DNA of 64,000 nucleotides from Arenibacter sp040216555 (GTDB lineage: Bacteria > Bacteroidota > Bacteroidia > Flavobacteriales > Flavobacteriaceae). Under the pieces are notes generated by a model. That model was not told where the DNA came from. It saw nothing but the letters and a program-made list of their open reading frames with translations, and did no database searches. This document shows positions 34,417-43,578 of the stretch, one piece after another; position 1 is the stretch's first letter; the number at the start of each line of letters is the position of its first letter. The position numbers were made by a program, and so were the translations under genes. Where the stretch lies: the NCBI GenBank assembly GCA_040216555.1, contig JAVJOW010000017.1:1-64000 (forward strand). The letters are read 5' to 3'.

Positions 34417-35595
34417 ATGAAAAATGTAAAGCAAATATTAGTTTTAGGGGCTATTGCCCTAGGAATGGGTCAAAGTTATAGCAACGATATTAATAATGGG
34501 AATACCCTAAAAGATCCTGTTTTCACCGAAATGGCAATAGAAAATTCGAAGCCGGCCAATAATATGGTTAGGATAGCACTCCTGCTCGACACTAGCAATA
34601 GTATGGACGGGCTAATTAATCAGGCCAAGGCACAATTATGGGATATTGTGAACAAATTTACGCATGCCAAATGTGGCAACGATGGCAGGCCTCAGCTGCA
34701 GATTGCCCTGTACCAATACGGAAACGACAATTTATCCTCCAGGGAAGGTTATATTCAACAAGTTTTAGGCTTTAGCAGTGACCTGGATGAGATTTCAGAA
34801 AAACTATTCTCCCTGTCCACCAATGGAGGGGAAGAATATTGCGGACAAGTCATACAAACTTCTTTGAGCCAATTGGACTGGGGAAAAAATCCAGACCAGC
34901 TAAAGATGATCTTTATTGCAGGCAATGAGCCCTTTACCCAAGGAAAATTAAATTATAAGGATGCGGTGGCCAACGCCAAGGAAAAGGATGTTATTGTAAA
35001 TACCATTTTTTGTGGCGCCTACGAGCAAGGCATTAATACGGGGTGGAAAAATGGGGCACAATTAACGGGAGGAGAATATATGGCCATAGACCATAACCGT
35101 GAAGTGGTGCATATAGCCACCCCCTACGATGATGTGATCATTAAGTTAAATTCCAGATTGAACAAAACCTATATTTCCTACGGGGCTTTAGGCGCTGCAA
35201 AAATACAGCAGCAAAGCGCCCAGGACAGCAATGCCATGGAAATGGAGGAAGCTGTTGCGGTTAAAAGAGCGGTTAGCAAATCGTCCAGACTTTACACCAA
35301 TTCCTCCTGGGACTTAGTAGATGCCTCCAAGGCTGACGGTTTTGACATAGACAAGGTTAAAAAGGAGGAATTGCCCATGGAGTTAAAGGAAAAATCCAAA
35401 ACTGAAATTGCATCCTACATCGAAGGCAAGAAAAAGGAGCGTAGCGATATCCAAAAAGAAATCCAAGACCTGAACAGCAAAAGGGAAGCCTATATTGCTT
35501 CACAGCAAAAGGATAATGAAAAGGGTGAATTGGAGAATGCCATGCTTACTGCTATTCAAAAACAGGCCGCCAAGAAGAATTATCGTTGGGAGTAA
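34417..35595 (+). CDS. von Willebrand factor A domain protein, secreted or periplasmic
   Basis: This 392-residue protein has an N-terminal signal peptide. A vWA domain (about residues 50-250) follows, with an intact MIDAS metal site: D-T-S-N-S in 'ALLLDTSNSMDG', and 'AGNEPFTQG' in the place of the later acidic residue. The C-terminal third (about 325-392) is charged and likely forms a coiled coil ('KKKERSDIQKEIQDLNSKRE'). vWA domains mediate protein binding; the partner is unknown. The gene is monocistronic and divergent from the histidine kinase gene. Confidence 0.88.
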   Translation: MKNVKQILVLGAIALGMGQSYSNDINNGNTLKDPVFTEMAIENSKPANNMVRIALLLDTSNSMDGLINQAKAQLWDIVNKFTHAKCGNDGRPQLQIALYQYGNDNLSSREGYIQQVLGFSSDLDEISEKLFSLSTNGGEEYCGQVIQTSLSQLDWGKNPDQLKMIFIAGNEPFTQGKLNYKDAVANAKEKDVIVNTIFCGAYEQGINTGWKNGAQLTGGEYMAIDHNREVVHIATPYDDVIIKLNSRLNKTYISYGALGAAKIQQQSAQDSNAMEMEEAVAVKRAVSKSSRLYTNSSWDLVDASKADGFDIDKVKKEELPMELKEKSKTEIASYIEGKKKERSDIQKEIQDLNSKREAYIASQQKDNEKGELENAMLTAIQKQAAKKNYRWE

Positions 35596-35661
35596 GCCAC
35601 TTAGGCAAAAAAGTCCTGTACGGACCTTACTAAAACTGTAAAAATTGTAAGATATAAAGCA

Positions 35662-35696
35662 AATGTTCAATGGATCTGAAAAATCTGTTGAACATT
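35662..35696. terminator. Possible bidirectional terminator between convergent genes
   Basis: AATGTTCAA (35662-35670) pairs with TTGAACATT (35688-35696) around 17 bases, followed on the plus strand by CAATTTTTGG. It lies between the convergent vWA and SprF-like genes. The tail is weak, so confidence is low. Confidence 0.35.
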
Positions 35697-35771
35697 CAAT
35701 TTTTGGACACACAAGTACCAAGTATCAATAAACAAGGAAATATTGACAAATTGCAAAGCGAAGCTTCGTAA

Positions 35772-36764
35772 TTAGTAATTAACAGCTGGGCACTTACAAT
35801 CGTATCTTTTCTCGGTCTGGCCAAAATCGTACCCTAGGGTAATTTGATGAAATCCGCCGTTGTCAAATCTGATATCCCCCATTTGGTAAGAATAGTTGTA
35901 AGAGACCAAAAAATTCTTGTAGTTAACCCCTACAATTGGCGTAAAAAGCTGCAAACGCTGTTCCCCAAAATCACTGGCAGTTTGGTATTGTGCACCATCA
36001 AAACTTCTTCGATAGGAAAGACCGCCCCAAACCGTTCCAAAATCTACACTCTTATAAACTTTGGCGTTGATATCGATTGCCTTTTCCTGGGTAAACTCGG
36101 TGAACTGAAATAATACGGAAGGCTCTAATTGCCATTCGCTCTTTCCAAATACATAACCTGAAGATATCAGGTATTTTCTTAAGTTATTGGACTCTATGGC
36201 CGAATATAGATCCCTACCTCTCCCCATCAAATTATGAACAGCGGCATGGGCATAGAATTCCATAAAATTGTAGGACATTCCCAAGTCCATATTAAAATAG
36301 CCGACACTATTCCTTGAGCCCGTAATTATTGGATCTGGGATAACAGAAACAAACTCCGACTCGTCCAAATTACTTTGTTGTATGCCTGCACTAAGTCCAA
36401 AAGAGAGTTGATTTAGACTTCTAAAATCCCCGCCCAATCTCAAATGATGCGCATAGGTAAGTTTAAATCCCGTTTGTGAATGATAGCCGTTGGCATCATT
36501 AAAAACGGTTGCTCCATAACCACTACGTTCTCCAACCCTAAAATGTGCATTTAAGGTCTGCATATTAGGAGCTTCATCCACACTAAACCATTGTTTTCTA
36601 ATAGTTGCCCTAATTTTCCCTCCTTCGCCTATTCCTGCCATGGATGGATATACCAAATAGTAATTATCCGCTAAATAATCAAAATAGACAGGAACGCCTT
36701 CTTGAGCAATGGACTGATAGCCAATCGCAAAAAACGAAAGTAAAATCAATAAATGTTGTTTCAT
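35772..36764 (-). CDS. PorP/SprF family T9SS outer membrane protein (stand-alone)
   Basis: This 330-residue protein has a signal peptide ('SIAQ') and the PorP/SprF beginning 'VYFDYLADNYYLVYPSMAGI'. Repeated amphipathic strands run to the C-terminus, which ends 'YDCKCPAVNY' with two close cysteines. Unlike the copy at 24451-25443, no cargo adhesin or OmpA gene adjoins it, so it may serve a cargo encoded elsewhere or the core machine. An exact TATATTTG box lies about 32 bases before its start. Confidence 0.88.
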   Translation of the reverse strand: MKQHLLILLSFFAIGYQSIAQEGVPVYFDYLADNYYLVYPSMAGIGEGGKIRATIRKQWFSVDEAPNMQTLNAHFRVGERSGYGATVFNDANGYHSQTGFKLTYAHHLRLGGDFRSLNQLSFGLSAGIQQSNLDESEFVSVIPDPIITGSRNSVGYFNMDLGMSYNFMEFYAHAAVHNLMGRGRDLYSAIESNNLRKYLISSGYVFGKSEWQLEPSVLFQFTEFTQEKAIDINAKVYKSVDFGTVWGGLSYRRSFDGAQYQTASDFGEQRLQLFTPIVGVNYKNFLVSYNYSYQMGDIRFDNGGFHQITLGYDFGQTEKRYDCKCPAVNY

Positions 36765-36795
36765 TTAAGATGAGGGGTGTGTTAATAACATCGTC

Positions 36796-36803
36796 CAAAT
36801 ATA
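36796..36803 (-). promoter_or_regulatory. -7 promoter box of the stand-alone SprF-like gene
   Basis: TATATTTG on the minus strand (36803 to 36796) matches TAnnTTTG exactly. No good -33 element was seen. Confidence 0.4.
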
Positions 36804-36860
36804 AATTATAACGGTTGAAATACTACATTATTATATATGCTATAACTTAGAAAACCTTCG

Positions 36861-36868
36861 TACTTTTG
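36861..36868 (+). promoter_or_regulatory. -7 promoter box of the Nfu gene
   Basis: TACTTTTG is an exact TAnnTTTG box 15 bases before the ATG at 36883, implying a very short leader. Confidence 0.4.
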
Positions 36869-36882
36869 TGAAAAATATTTAA

Positions 36883-37785
36883 ATGGAAGAGTTTATAATT
36901 ACCGTGGTGCCCACGAAGAATCCGGCGATACTAAAATTCGAAACTAATCATTTCATAACAAAAAACAATAACTACGAATTCAAAAACATAGACGAAGCAA
37001 AAATTTCGCCTTTGGCCCAACAGTTATTTTATCTTCCGTTTATTAAAACGGTGTATATCTCAGGTAACTTTATAGGATTGGAGCGTTATGATATTGTGGA
37101 ATGGGACGATGTTAAGGATAGTGTGGCACAGCAGTTGGTAGATTATCTTAATGCTGGCGAACCTGTTGTCAAAGAGGATGAAAATCAAAAGAAGGTTGCT
37201 GTAACAGTGTATGCTGAAGTTACCCCCAATCCGTCCGTCATGAAATTCGTGACCAACAAAAGAATTGTACCCACAACTTTTGAATTTAAGAACATAGATG
37301 AGGCCAAGGACTCGGAATTGGCCAAGCAATTATTTATGCTACCCTTTGTAAAAGAAGTGTTTTTTGATGTTAATTATGTTTCCATAAACAAGTATGATGT
37401 TGCGGAATGGGACGATATTACCTTGGAGCTACGTGAGAAAATCAGGGATTTTATTGCTGATGGCAAGGAAGTGGTTTCGGCAAACAGTCTTCAAAAACAA
37501 AAAACCAATGCTCCGGAAGCACTATTGGAGGATACCAAATTGGACGACATATCAAAGCAGATCATTGATATTTTGGAAGAGTATGTAAAACCCGCAGTAG
37601 CTAGTGATGGTGGCAATATTCTCTTTAAGTCTTATGAAGAGGATACAAAAACCGTCAATGTAATATTGCAAGGTGCCTGTAGTGGTTGCCCCTCGTCTAC
37701 CTATACCTTAAAAAATGGAATAGAAACAATGCTCAAAAATATGATGGGCGATATGGTAAATGAAGTAGTCGCATTAAATGGTTGA
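36883..37785 (+). CDS. Nfu-type iron-sulfur cluster carrier with two N-terminal domains
   Basis: This 300-residue protein has two similar Nfu N-terminal domains in tandem (about 1-95 and 105-200). Each carries 'NPxxxKF', 'FKNIDEAK' and 'LAxQLFxLPF' and ends in 'EWDD'. The C-terminal NifU domain (about 218-298) has the cluster-binding C-x-x-C in 'GACSGCPSST'. Nfu proteins carry Fe-S clusters to target enzymes. The doubling of the N-terminal domain, which contacts targets in other systems, departs from the usual single copy. It precedes the dodecin gene by 69 bases. Confidence 0.92.
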   Translation: MEEFIITVVPTKNPAILKFETNHFITKNNNYEFKNIDEAKISPLAQQLFYLPFIKTVYISGNFIGLERYDIVEWDDVKDSVAQQLVDYLNAGEPVVKEDENQKKVAVTVYAEVTPNPSVMKFVTNKRIVPTTFEFKNIDEAKDSELAKQLFMLPFVKEVFFDVNYVSINKYDVAEWDDITLELREKIRDFIADGKEVVSANSLQKQKTNAPEALLEDTKLDDISKQIIDILEEYVKPAVASDGGNILFKSYEEDTKTVNVILQGACSGCPSSTYTLKNGIETMLKNMMGDMVNEVVALNG

Positions 37786-37854
37786 TTTTCACTAATAATA
37801 GCAACCTTTCTAGCTTTTATTTGTTAACTTTAAGAGAATCTAAAACTATGTATT

Positions 37855-38055
37855 ATGGCTATCTTAAAAGTTATCGAAGTTCTGGCAAATTCCAATAAAG
37901 GATGGGAGGATGCGGCTAAAAAGGCTGTGGAACAAGCTTCCAAATCCGTTAAGAACATTCGTTCCGTGTATATTAAAGAACAGAGTGCAACGGTAAAAGA
38001 CGGAAAACTTGACGATTATCGTGTAAATGTTAAAATCACTTTTGAAGTGAATTAA
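37855..38055 (+). CDS. Dodecin family flavin-binding protein
   Basis: This 66-residue protein matches the small dodecin fold: 'KVIEVLANSNKGWEDAAKKAVEQASKSVKNI' includes the tryptophan (about residue 17) that stacks on flavin in archaeal and bacterial dodecins. 'VKDGKLDDYRVNVKITFEV' is the final strand pair. Dodecins form hollow twelve-subunit shells that store or buffer flavins. A clear terminator follows. Confidence 0.92.
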   Translation: MAILKVIEVLANSNKGWEDAAKKAVEQASKSVKNIRSVYIKEQSATVKDGKLDDYRVNVKITFEVN

Positions 38056-38077
38056 TATTTTTCTCATTTCAATCAAC

Positions 38078-38104
38078 AAGCGCCGTTAAAAGGCGCTTTT
38101 TTTG
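38078..38104 (+). terminator. Terminator of the dodecin gene
   Basis: AAGCGCC (38078-38084) pairs with GGCGCTT (38092-38098) and is followed by a T-run to 38103. Confidence 0.9.
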
Positions 38105-38239
38105 TAGTATCCAATTACATAAAACTCAGTAATGATTAGACCACTGAAATATTTGATCAAAGTCAAGAATTGTTCAATGCTAATAATTTGCTGGGAAATT
38201 GGATTTATATTGTGTTAAACCAAAAAAATAATTTTTTTT

Positions 38240-39064
38240 ATGAATATCATTTCCGACTATCAAGAACATATAGATCACGCCATCAAATTTCTTTGGGAAG
38301 CTCTTCCTAGTTTGATTATGGCTATTATCATCTATATTTTGGGACTCTGGATTATAAGATTTATTAATCGAATGGTCCGTAAATTTTTTGATAGGGCAGA
38401 CTATGACCCTTCATTGGAGTCCTTTTTGCAAAGTTTTATTAGCATAGGGCTTAAAATAATGCTCTTTGTAATAGTAATTACCCAGTTGGGTGTTCAATCC
38501 TCTTCCCTGGTAGCTATTATTGGTGCCGCCGGTCTGGCCATTGGCCTGGCCTTACAAGGTTCCTTGGCCAATTTTGCAGGCGGCGTCCTGTTATTACTAT
38601 TCAAGCCTTTTAAGGTAGGTGATTTTATTTCAGCACAAGGGGTAGATGGCACTGTAAGGGAAATATCCATATTTACCACAAAGATCAGCACCTTCGGCAA
38701 TCAGATTGCCATTGTACCCAATGGCCAATTATCCAATAACAACATCATTAATTATAATGCCCAAAACACCCGAAGGGACAAAATAGCAGTGGGTATAGGG
38801 TATAGCTCCAATATTAAATTGGCCAAAGAAATTTTACTGGAGATATGTTCAGAAAATGAAAACATCCTAAAAGATCCGGCCCCGGAAGTATATGTTGCGG
38901 AATTAGGGGATAGCTCCGTGAATCTTTCCTTGCGGTTCTGGGCTGAAAATGATGTTTTTTGGGCTGCCCATTTCCACGTTATGGAAGAGCTTAAAAACAG
39001 ATTTGATGCGGCAGGAATTGAAATCCCATTTCCACAAAGGGTTATTCACCAACCTCAGGCCTAA
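38240..39064 (+). CDS. Small-conductance mechanosensitive channel, MscS family
   Basis: This 274-residue protein has three N-terminal membrane helices. The glycine/alanine-rich pore helix is in 'IIGAAGLAIGLALQGSLANFAGGVLLLLFKPFKVGDFI' (about 90-127). A cytosolic beta domain with 'IFTTKISTFGNQIAIVPNGQLSNNNIINY' follows, as in E. coli MscS (286 residues). It releases solutes upon hypo-osmotic shock. Its stop overlaps the stop of the convergent tsaB gene. Confidence 0.94.
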   Translation: MNIISDYQEHIDHAIKFLWEALPSLIMAIIIYILGLWIIRFINRMVRKFFDRADYDPSLESFLQSFISIGLKIMLFVIVITQLGVQSSSLVAIIGAAGLAIGLALQGSLANFAGGVLLLLFKPFKVGDFISAQGVDGTVREISIFTTKISTFGNQIAIVPNGQLSNNNIINYNAQNTRRDKIAVGIGYSSNIKLAKEILLEICSENENILKDPAPEVYVAELGDSSVNLSLRFWAENDVFWAAHFHVMEELKNRFDAAGIEIPFPQRVIHQPQA

Positions 39065-39732
39065 GGTTTCTTAGTGGGCAACATAAAATCCTTTAAATAA
39101 TACGGCTCAAAGTAGGCGACATTTTCAAATTCGTTTGCTTTGAACTTTTTATAGGACAATTTTCCCATTTCTTTAGCTGTAGGTAATGCCGTATGGTAAC
39201 TAAAATTTGGATGCTCCAACAGTTCCCGGCATTTTTCCGCTCCGTCTCCAACTAACAAAACCCTGCCTTTTTGTGCATATTCCAAAAAGCTGTCCTTGTT
39301 GATAATTTCTGCCCTGGTCTCCCTTATATTGTTCCCTTCCGAATCAAAAACTGCCGAATAAACTTCCATTCTCCTGGCATCCAACAGCGGAATTATAAAA
39401 TCATAGTTTTTTTCATATCCCTGCTTTGCCAAACTTTCCAGTGTGGAAACCGATATCAGCGGGAGATCCAAAGAAAAACAAAGTCCCTTGGCTGCTGATA
39501 CCCCTATGCGCAGACCTGTATAAGACCCAGGGCCCTTGCTCACGGCAACGGCGGATATATCCTTAAAAGTTAAGGAAGCCCCTTTCAAAGCTTCCTCTAT
39601 AAAAATGTGCAACTGTTCCGAATGCGAATAGTTGGGACTGTTGTCTTCCCTTAAAGAAATAATTTCGCCGTTGTTGCCAACACTCACTGAACAATTGGTG
39701 GTTGCAGTCTCTAAATTTAATATCATAGCCAT
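39061..39732 (-). CDS. tsaB: tRNA threonylcarbamoyladenosine synthesis protein TsaB
   Basis: TsaB is the scaffold partner of TsaD in making N6-threonylcarbamoyladenosine at tRNA position 37. The ASKHA fold is shown by 'ILNLETATTNCSVSV' at the start and 'SKGPGSYTGLRIGVSAAKGL' (about 68-87). The frame reaches a TTG at 39744, but this codon lies inside a perfect -7 box (39749 to 39742). ATG 39732 or ATG 39726 must therefore be the start. Its stop shares bases with the convergent mscS stop, leaving no room for a terminator between the genes. Confidence 0.93.
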   Translation of the reverse strand: MAMILNLETATTNCSVSVGNNGEIISLREDNSPNYSHSEQLHIFIEEALKGASLTFKDISAVAVSKGPGSYTGLRIGVSAAKGLCFSLDLPLISVSTLESLAKQGYEKNYDFIIPLLDARRMEVYSAVFDSEGNNIRETRAEIINKDSFLEYAQKGRVLLVGDGAEKCRELLEHPNFSYHTALPTAKEMGKLSYKKFKANEFENVAYFEPYYLKDFMLPTKKP

Positions 39733-39741
39733 AATAGACGG

Positions 39742-39749
39742 CAAATATA
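39742..39749 (-). promoter_or_regulatory. -7 promoter box of tsaB
   Basis: TATATTTG on the minus strand begins 3 bases before the TolC stop codon region, only about 10 bases upstream of ATG 39732. The transcript would be nearly leaderless. The -33 element (TTTG at 39778 to 39775) is 25 bases away, longer than usual. Confidence 0.45.
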
Positions 39750-39751
39750 GC

Positions 39752-41092
39752 TTAATCCAATTTTATAGGTAAGCCAAAATAAAATTCCAGAACCTTTAAC
39801 CTAAATATATAGTCATATTTTGTCCTTATTAATTCTGCCTCCGCATTATCTACCCTGGACTGTGACTGACTAAAATCGAAAGCGTTCATTAGGCCAACAT
39901 CAAATCGTTCTTTTGTATAATTATACGCCAACCTACGGGCCTCCAAAGATTTTTGGGCAGCTTCATAGGCTTTGGAAAAACTCTTTACATCTACATAGGC
40001 CTGATTTACGTTGGTTTCCAAATCCAATTTGTCCTGCATCAATTGTAGCCTGGACCTTTCCACACCGATCTTGGCTCGCTGAATATTATTTTTAACGCTA
40101 AACCCGTTAAATACAGGAACATTTAATTGTAGTCCATAAGCAATACCATCTGTTAAATACAACTGGTCCGCAAAAGAGATTCTATTTAAAGTCGATGGAT
40201 TACGAAATTCACTTGAATATCGTGTACCATAATTGAAGAAAGCCCCTAAGGTTGGGTAAACTGCGCCTTTGGCTATTTGCAGGTCCTTAAGTGCCAATTC
40301 CACATTGGACAGAGAAAATTTAATATCATTCCTAAAGGTAAGGGCCTTATCAAAAATCGCTTTAGGGGAATTGTCCAATATATTGGAGGGAGGAATGTCA
40401 AATTCCTCGTCAGCAATATCAAAATTTTCGTAGTCCCTGATTTGAAGCAATTGTGCCAGACCTATCCTAGAGATCAACACTTGATTCTCCCCATTTACAA
40501 TTTGTTGTTCCTGATTGGCGGCAGTAGCCTCTATTTCCAATAAATCGCCTCTTGGAACAACACCGGCATCCACCAATTCCTTGGTCCTTATCAAATCCTG
40601 CTCGGTTACGGCATATTGTGCCCTAAAAACCTTGAGCGACTCCTTATTGGACAAAACCTGTAAATAGGCATTGGCCACTGCAAGCATAATATCGTCCTTT
40701 AGGTTATCCAATCTATACTGATTGGCCAAGGCATTCAATTTTGCCCTGTTTAGCCTGTGGATGCTCCTTAATCCATCAAAAAGATTTACCGAGGAACTAA
40801 ATCCTCCTGATGCAGTTGTTACCGTACCTGTAACCTGTTGGTTCCTGGATTGATCCAAAACTAGCCCCGAATTGCCAGAAAAACTTGCATTTGCATTAAA
40901 ATTGGGCAACATATCCCCGATGGCATCGGACTTATCTATTTTTGCATTTTCAAGATCGAGTTCAAACTGCTCTATGGTCAAGTTATTCTCCACGGCATAG
41001 TAAACACATTCTTCCAAGGTCCATTTTTTTTCTTGGGCGGATAGTACGCCACAACAGAAAATAAACAACCCTATAAGTATCTTAATTTTCAT
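39752..41092 (-). CDS. TolC family outer membrane efflux protein
   Basis: This 446-residue protein has a signal peptide ('GVLSAQ') and the two TolC-type helical repeats: 'KWTLEECVYYAVENNLTIEQ' near the start, a long coiled-coil region, and 'LDLETNVNQAYVDVKSFSKAYEAAQKSLEARRLAYNYTKERFDVGLMNAFDF' in the second repeat. It forms the outer-membrane exit channel of the adjoining exporter. It is the last gene of the eight-gene operon, 42 bases after the second adaptor. Confidence 0.95.
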   Translation of the reverse strand: MKIKILIGLFIFCCGVLSAQEKKWTLEECVYYAVENNLTIEQFELDLENAKIDKSDAIGDMLPNFNANASFSGNSGLVLDQSRNQQVTGTVTTASGGFSSSVNLFDGLRSIHRLNRAKLNALANQYRLDNLKDDIMLAVANAYLQVLSNKESLKVFRAQYAVTEQDLIRTKELVDAGVVPRGDLLEIEATAANQEQQIVNGENQVLISRIGLAQLLQIRDYENFDIADEEFDIPPSNILDNSPKAIFDKALTFRNDIKFSLSNVELALKDLQIAKGAVYPTLGAFFNYGTRYSSEFRNPSTLNRISFADQLYLTDGIAYGLQLNVPVFNGFSVKNNIQRAKIGVERSRLQLMQDKLDLETNVNQAYVDVKSFSKAYEAAQKSLEARRLAYNYTKERFDVGLMNAFDFSQSQSRVDNAEAELIRTKYDYIFRLKVLEFYFGLPIKLD

Positions 41093-41134
41093 GATTTGAT
41101 TATTTTTTGATTGTTTTTTTGATTGATGTTCCGC

Positions 41135-42283
41135 TTATTTGCCTTCCTCTGTTTCACTATCTTCTTCGGCACCCTTCTTAATAGGCTCGGTTTTGTTCCA
41201 AATCTTCACCCTATCATCCTTGGTAATGCCTGAAACAATTTCAACATTCACACCGTCTGAAATCCCTATCTCAACATCCTTTCTTTCAAATTTTTGTTCT
41301 TCCACTGTACCTATGGCCACTTCAACAAAGGGTTTATCCGTTACTTTATCAAATTGTAAAAGAGCCTCGGGTATTACCATTACACTATCCTTCTTTTCCA
41401 GTACCAAAGAGGCATTGGCACTATAACCGGCACGTATCAAAAAGTCGTCTTCCACGGTTACATCGCCTTCTATCTTAAATTGCACAGCTCCAGATTCCTC
41501 AACACCCTTAGGTGCAATAAACCTAAGTTTGGCATCGAACTTTTTATCGTTTATGGCACCCAAACTAATCTCCAAGGGCATTCCCAATTCCAATTTCCCC
41601 ACTTCACCTTCATCCACTTTTCCTTCAAAAATCATGATGCTCAAATCGGCAATAGTGGCTATGGTAGTCCCGTCATTAAAGTTGTTACTCTGAATTACCT
41701 GGTCTCCTTCCTTAACGGGAATCTCAAGGACAGTCCCGGAAACAGTGGCCCGAATGTTGGTGTTGGCCGTGGCACTGCCACCGGCCGACCCATCCCGGAT
41801 AATCTGGTAATCGGATTGCGCATTCTGAAGTTCCAATTTTGCCTGATCATATCGCAACTGTTGCGTATTAAAATCTTGGGAAGAAATTACTCCTTTATCA
41901 AAAATGGCCTTATTCCGGTCATATTCTATTTTGGTATTATTCAATGCTATTTCTGCATTTTTTACCCGACCTCTCGCCTGGTTCAAAGATTGTTCATTGG
42001 GAACCACTTTTATTTTAGCAATTAGGTCGCCCGCATTTACCTTGGCTCCCTCTTTCAAAAAGATTTCATCAATGATACCGGATATCTGTGGCTTTATTTC
42101 CACTTCATCCTCAGGAACCACTTTACCAGTTGCTACAGATTTCTTTTGGATATTGGCCGTAAAAGGATTTTTTGTTTCGTAGGTAATGGCCGATTTACTA
42201 TTCGACTTCACAAAAAAGGCTGCTGCCCAAAGAGCTCCCAGCACCAAAACTCCGATTAGCACATATTTTACAATCTTGTTCAT
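41135..42283 (-). CDS. MacA-like periplasmic adaptor (second copy)
   Basis: This 382-residue membrane fusion protein has an N-terminal membrane anchor (about 8-25). A barrel-sandwich (biotinyl-lipoyl) domain follows, split by an alpha-hairpin (about 98-150) with 'DKGVISSQDFNTQQLRYDQAKLELQNAQ', then beta-barrel and membrane-proximal domains. The C-terminus is acidic ('EEDSETEEGK'). It joins the MacB-type permeases to TolC. It is a clear paralogue of the adaptor at 45602-46714: both share 'GVISxxD', 'IxATVSGxVLEIPVxEGxQVIxSNNFNxGTTIA' and 'FEGKVDExEVGK'. Confidence 0.94.
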   Translation of the reverse strand: MNKIVKYVLIGVLVLGALWAAAFFVKSNSKSAITYETKNPFTANIQKKSVATGKVVPEDEVEIKPQISGIIDEIFLKEGAKVNAGDLIAKIKVVPNEQSLNQARGRVKNAEIALNNTKIEYDRNKAIFDKGVISSQDFNTQQLRYDQAKLELQNAQSDYQIIRDGSAGGSATANTNIRATVSGTVLEIPVKEGDQVIQSNNFNDGTTIATIADLSIMIFEGKVDEGEVGKLELGMPLEISLGAINDKKFDAKLRFIAPKGVEESGAVQFKIEGDVTVEDDFLIRAGYSANASLVLEKKDSVMVIPEALLQFDKVTDKPFVEVAIGTVEEQKFERKDVEIGISDGVNVEIVSGITKDDRVKIWNKTEPIKKGAEEDSETEEGK

Positions 42284-42314
42284 TTTACTATATATTTATT
42301 TGTATTGGTTTGTT

Positions 42315-43577
42315 TTATTCTTCTCTTAAAGCATCTATTGGTTTTATACTTACTGCTCGTTGGGCAGGTATCAGGCCTATTAATGTGCCAAGCACTACCA
42401 TTAAAGCCAAGGCCCCCAAAACATAAGGTATGGGCACAGTTGGATTGGCGTAGGGGAAATCCATACCCTGGGTGAATTTATTGATCAGACTTAGCACTCC
42501 CGCCCCAAGAATAATTCCCATAACGCCGGCCAGCATAGTTAGAAACACCGATTCCAATATAATAAGGGAACGCACTTCCCTGGGTGTAGCTCCAAGGGCG
42601 CGCCTTACTCCCAATTCTTTGGTCCTTTCCTTGACAGAAATCAATAAAATATTGCCAATTCCTATAACTCCCGCCAAAATCGTAGCAATCCCAACGACCA
42701 AGGACATGAAGGTCAAACCCTTTGCAAAACCAACTATTCTATTGAATACTTCTCCTAGATTAAATGAACCAATAGCACGCTCATCCTTTGGGTTTACGTT
42801 GTGGATACTCTTGAGAACCGCCTTCACATTTTCCTCTACCTTTATAACATCTGCATCATCATAGGCTGCGATTGCGAACCAACCCACATTTTCACCTGTA
42901 TTATATAATTTTTTGAAAGTAGTAAAGGGTATATAGATATCTGAATCGCTTTCAAATCCACCTCCTGGCGTAAACTTATGCACGCCCACGACTTGGAAAA
43001 ACACATTATCGATCCTTATATACCCCCCTATGGGATTCTCATCATTTTCAAACAAGTCCTTTTGTGTGCGCTCCCCAATGACACATACTTTTCTGGCGCC
43101 ATCAATATCCTCATCATTTATAAATCTGCCACCATCATAGATTTTCTTGGTAGCGATTTTTGTGGAAATAGGATAATCCCCATAGATCGCATAGCTACCA
43201 GACTTACCGCTTCTAATAATCTGGGCCGGGCTACCGCCAAAAATGCCCTTCACATTTCTTGGGGCAATATATTGAATCTCGGGAATCCTGTTTTTTAACA
43301 TGACCCCATCATTTAATTTAAGTTGCAACTGTCTTCCTGTCTTAAATCCCTTATAAGGCATACTTGTACTTTGAGCCCAGGTGAACATACTGTTCATGGC
43401 CACATTTTGAAATTGTTTCTCGAACCCATTGTCCAAACCTTTAGCGGCTCCAGACAATACGATATAAATTAATATTCCCCATAATACGCCAATCACCGTA
43501 ATAATGGTCCTGGTCCTATTTTTACCAATAGAACCAAAAATCTCCTGCCATGTATTACTATCAAATAAAAATCGCAT
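42315..43577 (-). CDS. MacB-type ABC transporter permease, 'B' type, second copy
   Basis: This 420-residue protein has one N-terminal helix with the family start 'RTRTIITVIGVLWGILIYIVL', a large periplasmic MacB_PCD domain (about 50-270) and three C-terminal helices of the FtsX domain (about 285-415) ending 'AQRAVSIKPIDALREE'. Its nearest match in the window is the permease at 46800-48059. It has no ATPase domain and must pair with the LolD-like ATPase of the same operon. It lies 1 base downstream of the 'A'-type permease. Confidence 0.94.
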   Translation of the reverse strand: MRFLFDSNTWQEIFGSIGKNRTRTIITVIGVLWGILIYIVLSGAAKGLDNGFEKQFQNVAMNSMFTWAQSTSMPYKGFKTGRQLQLKLNDGVMLKNRIPEIQYIAPRNVKGIFGGSPAQIIRSGKSGSYAIYGDYPISTKIATKKIYDGGRFINDEDIDGARKVCVIGERTQKDLFENDENPIGGYIRIDNVFFQVVGVHKFTPGGGFESDSDIYIPFTTFKKLYNTGENVGWFAIAAYDDADVIKVEENVKAVLKSIHNVNPKDERAIGSFNLGEVFNRIVGFAKGLTFMSLVVGIATILAGVIGIGNILLISVKERTKELGVRRALGATPREVRSLIILESVFLTMLAGVMGIILGAGVLSLINKFTQGMDFPYANPTVPIPYVLGALALMVVLGTLIGLIPAQRAVSIKPIDALREE

Positions 43578-43578
43578 A

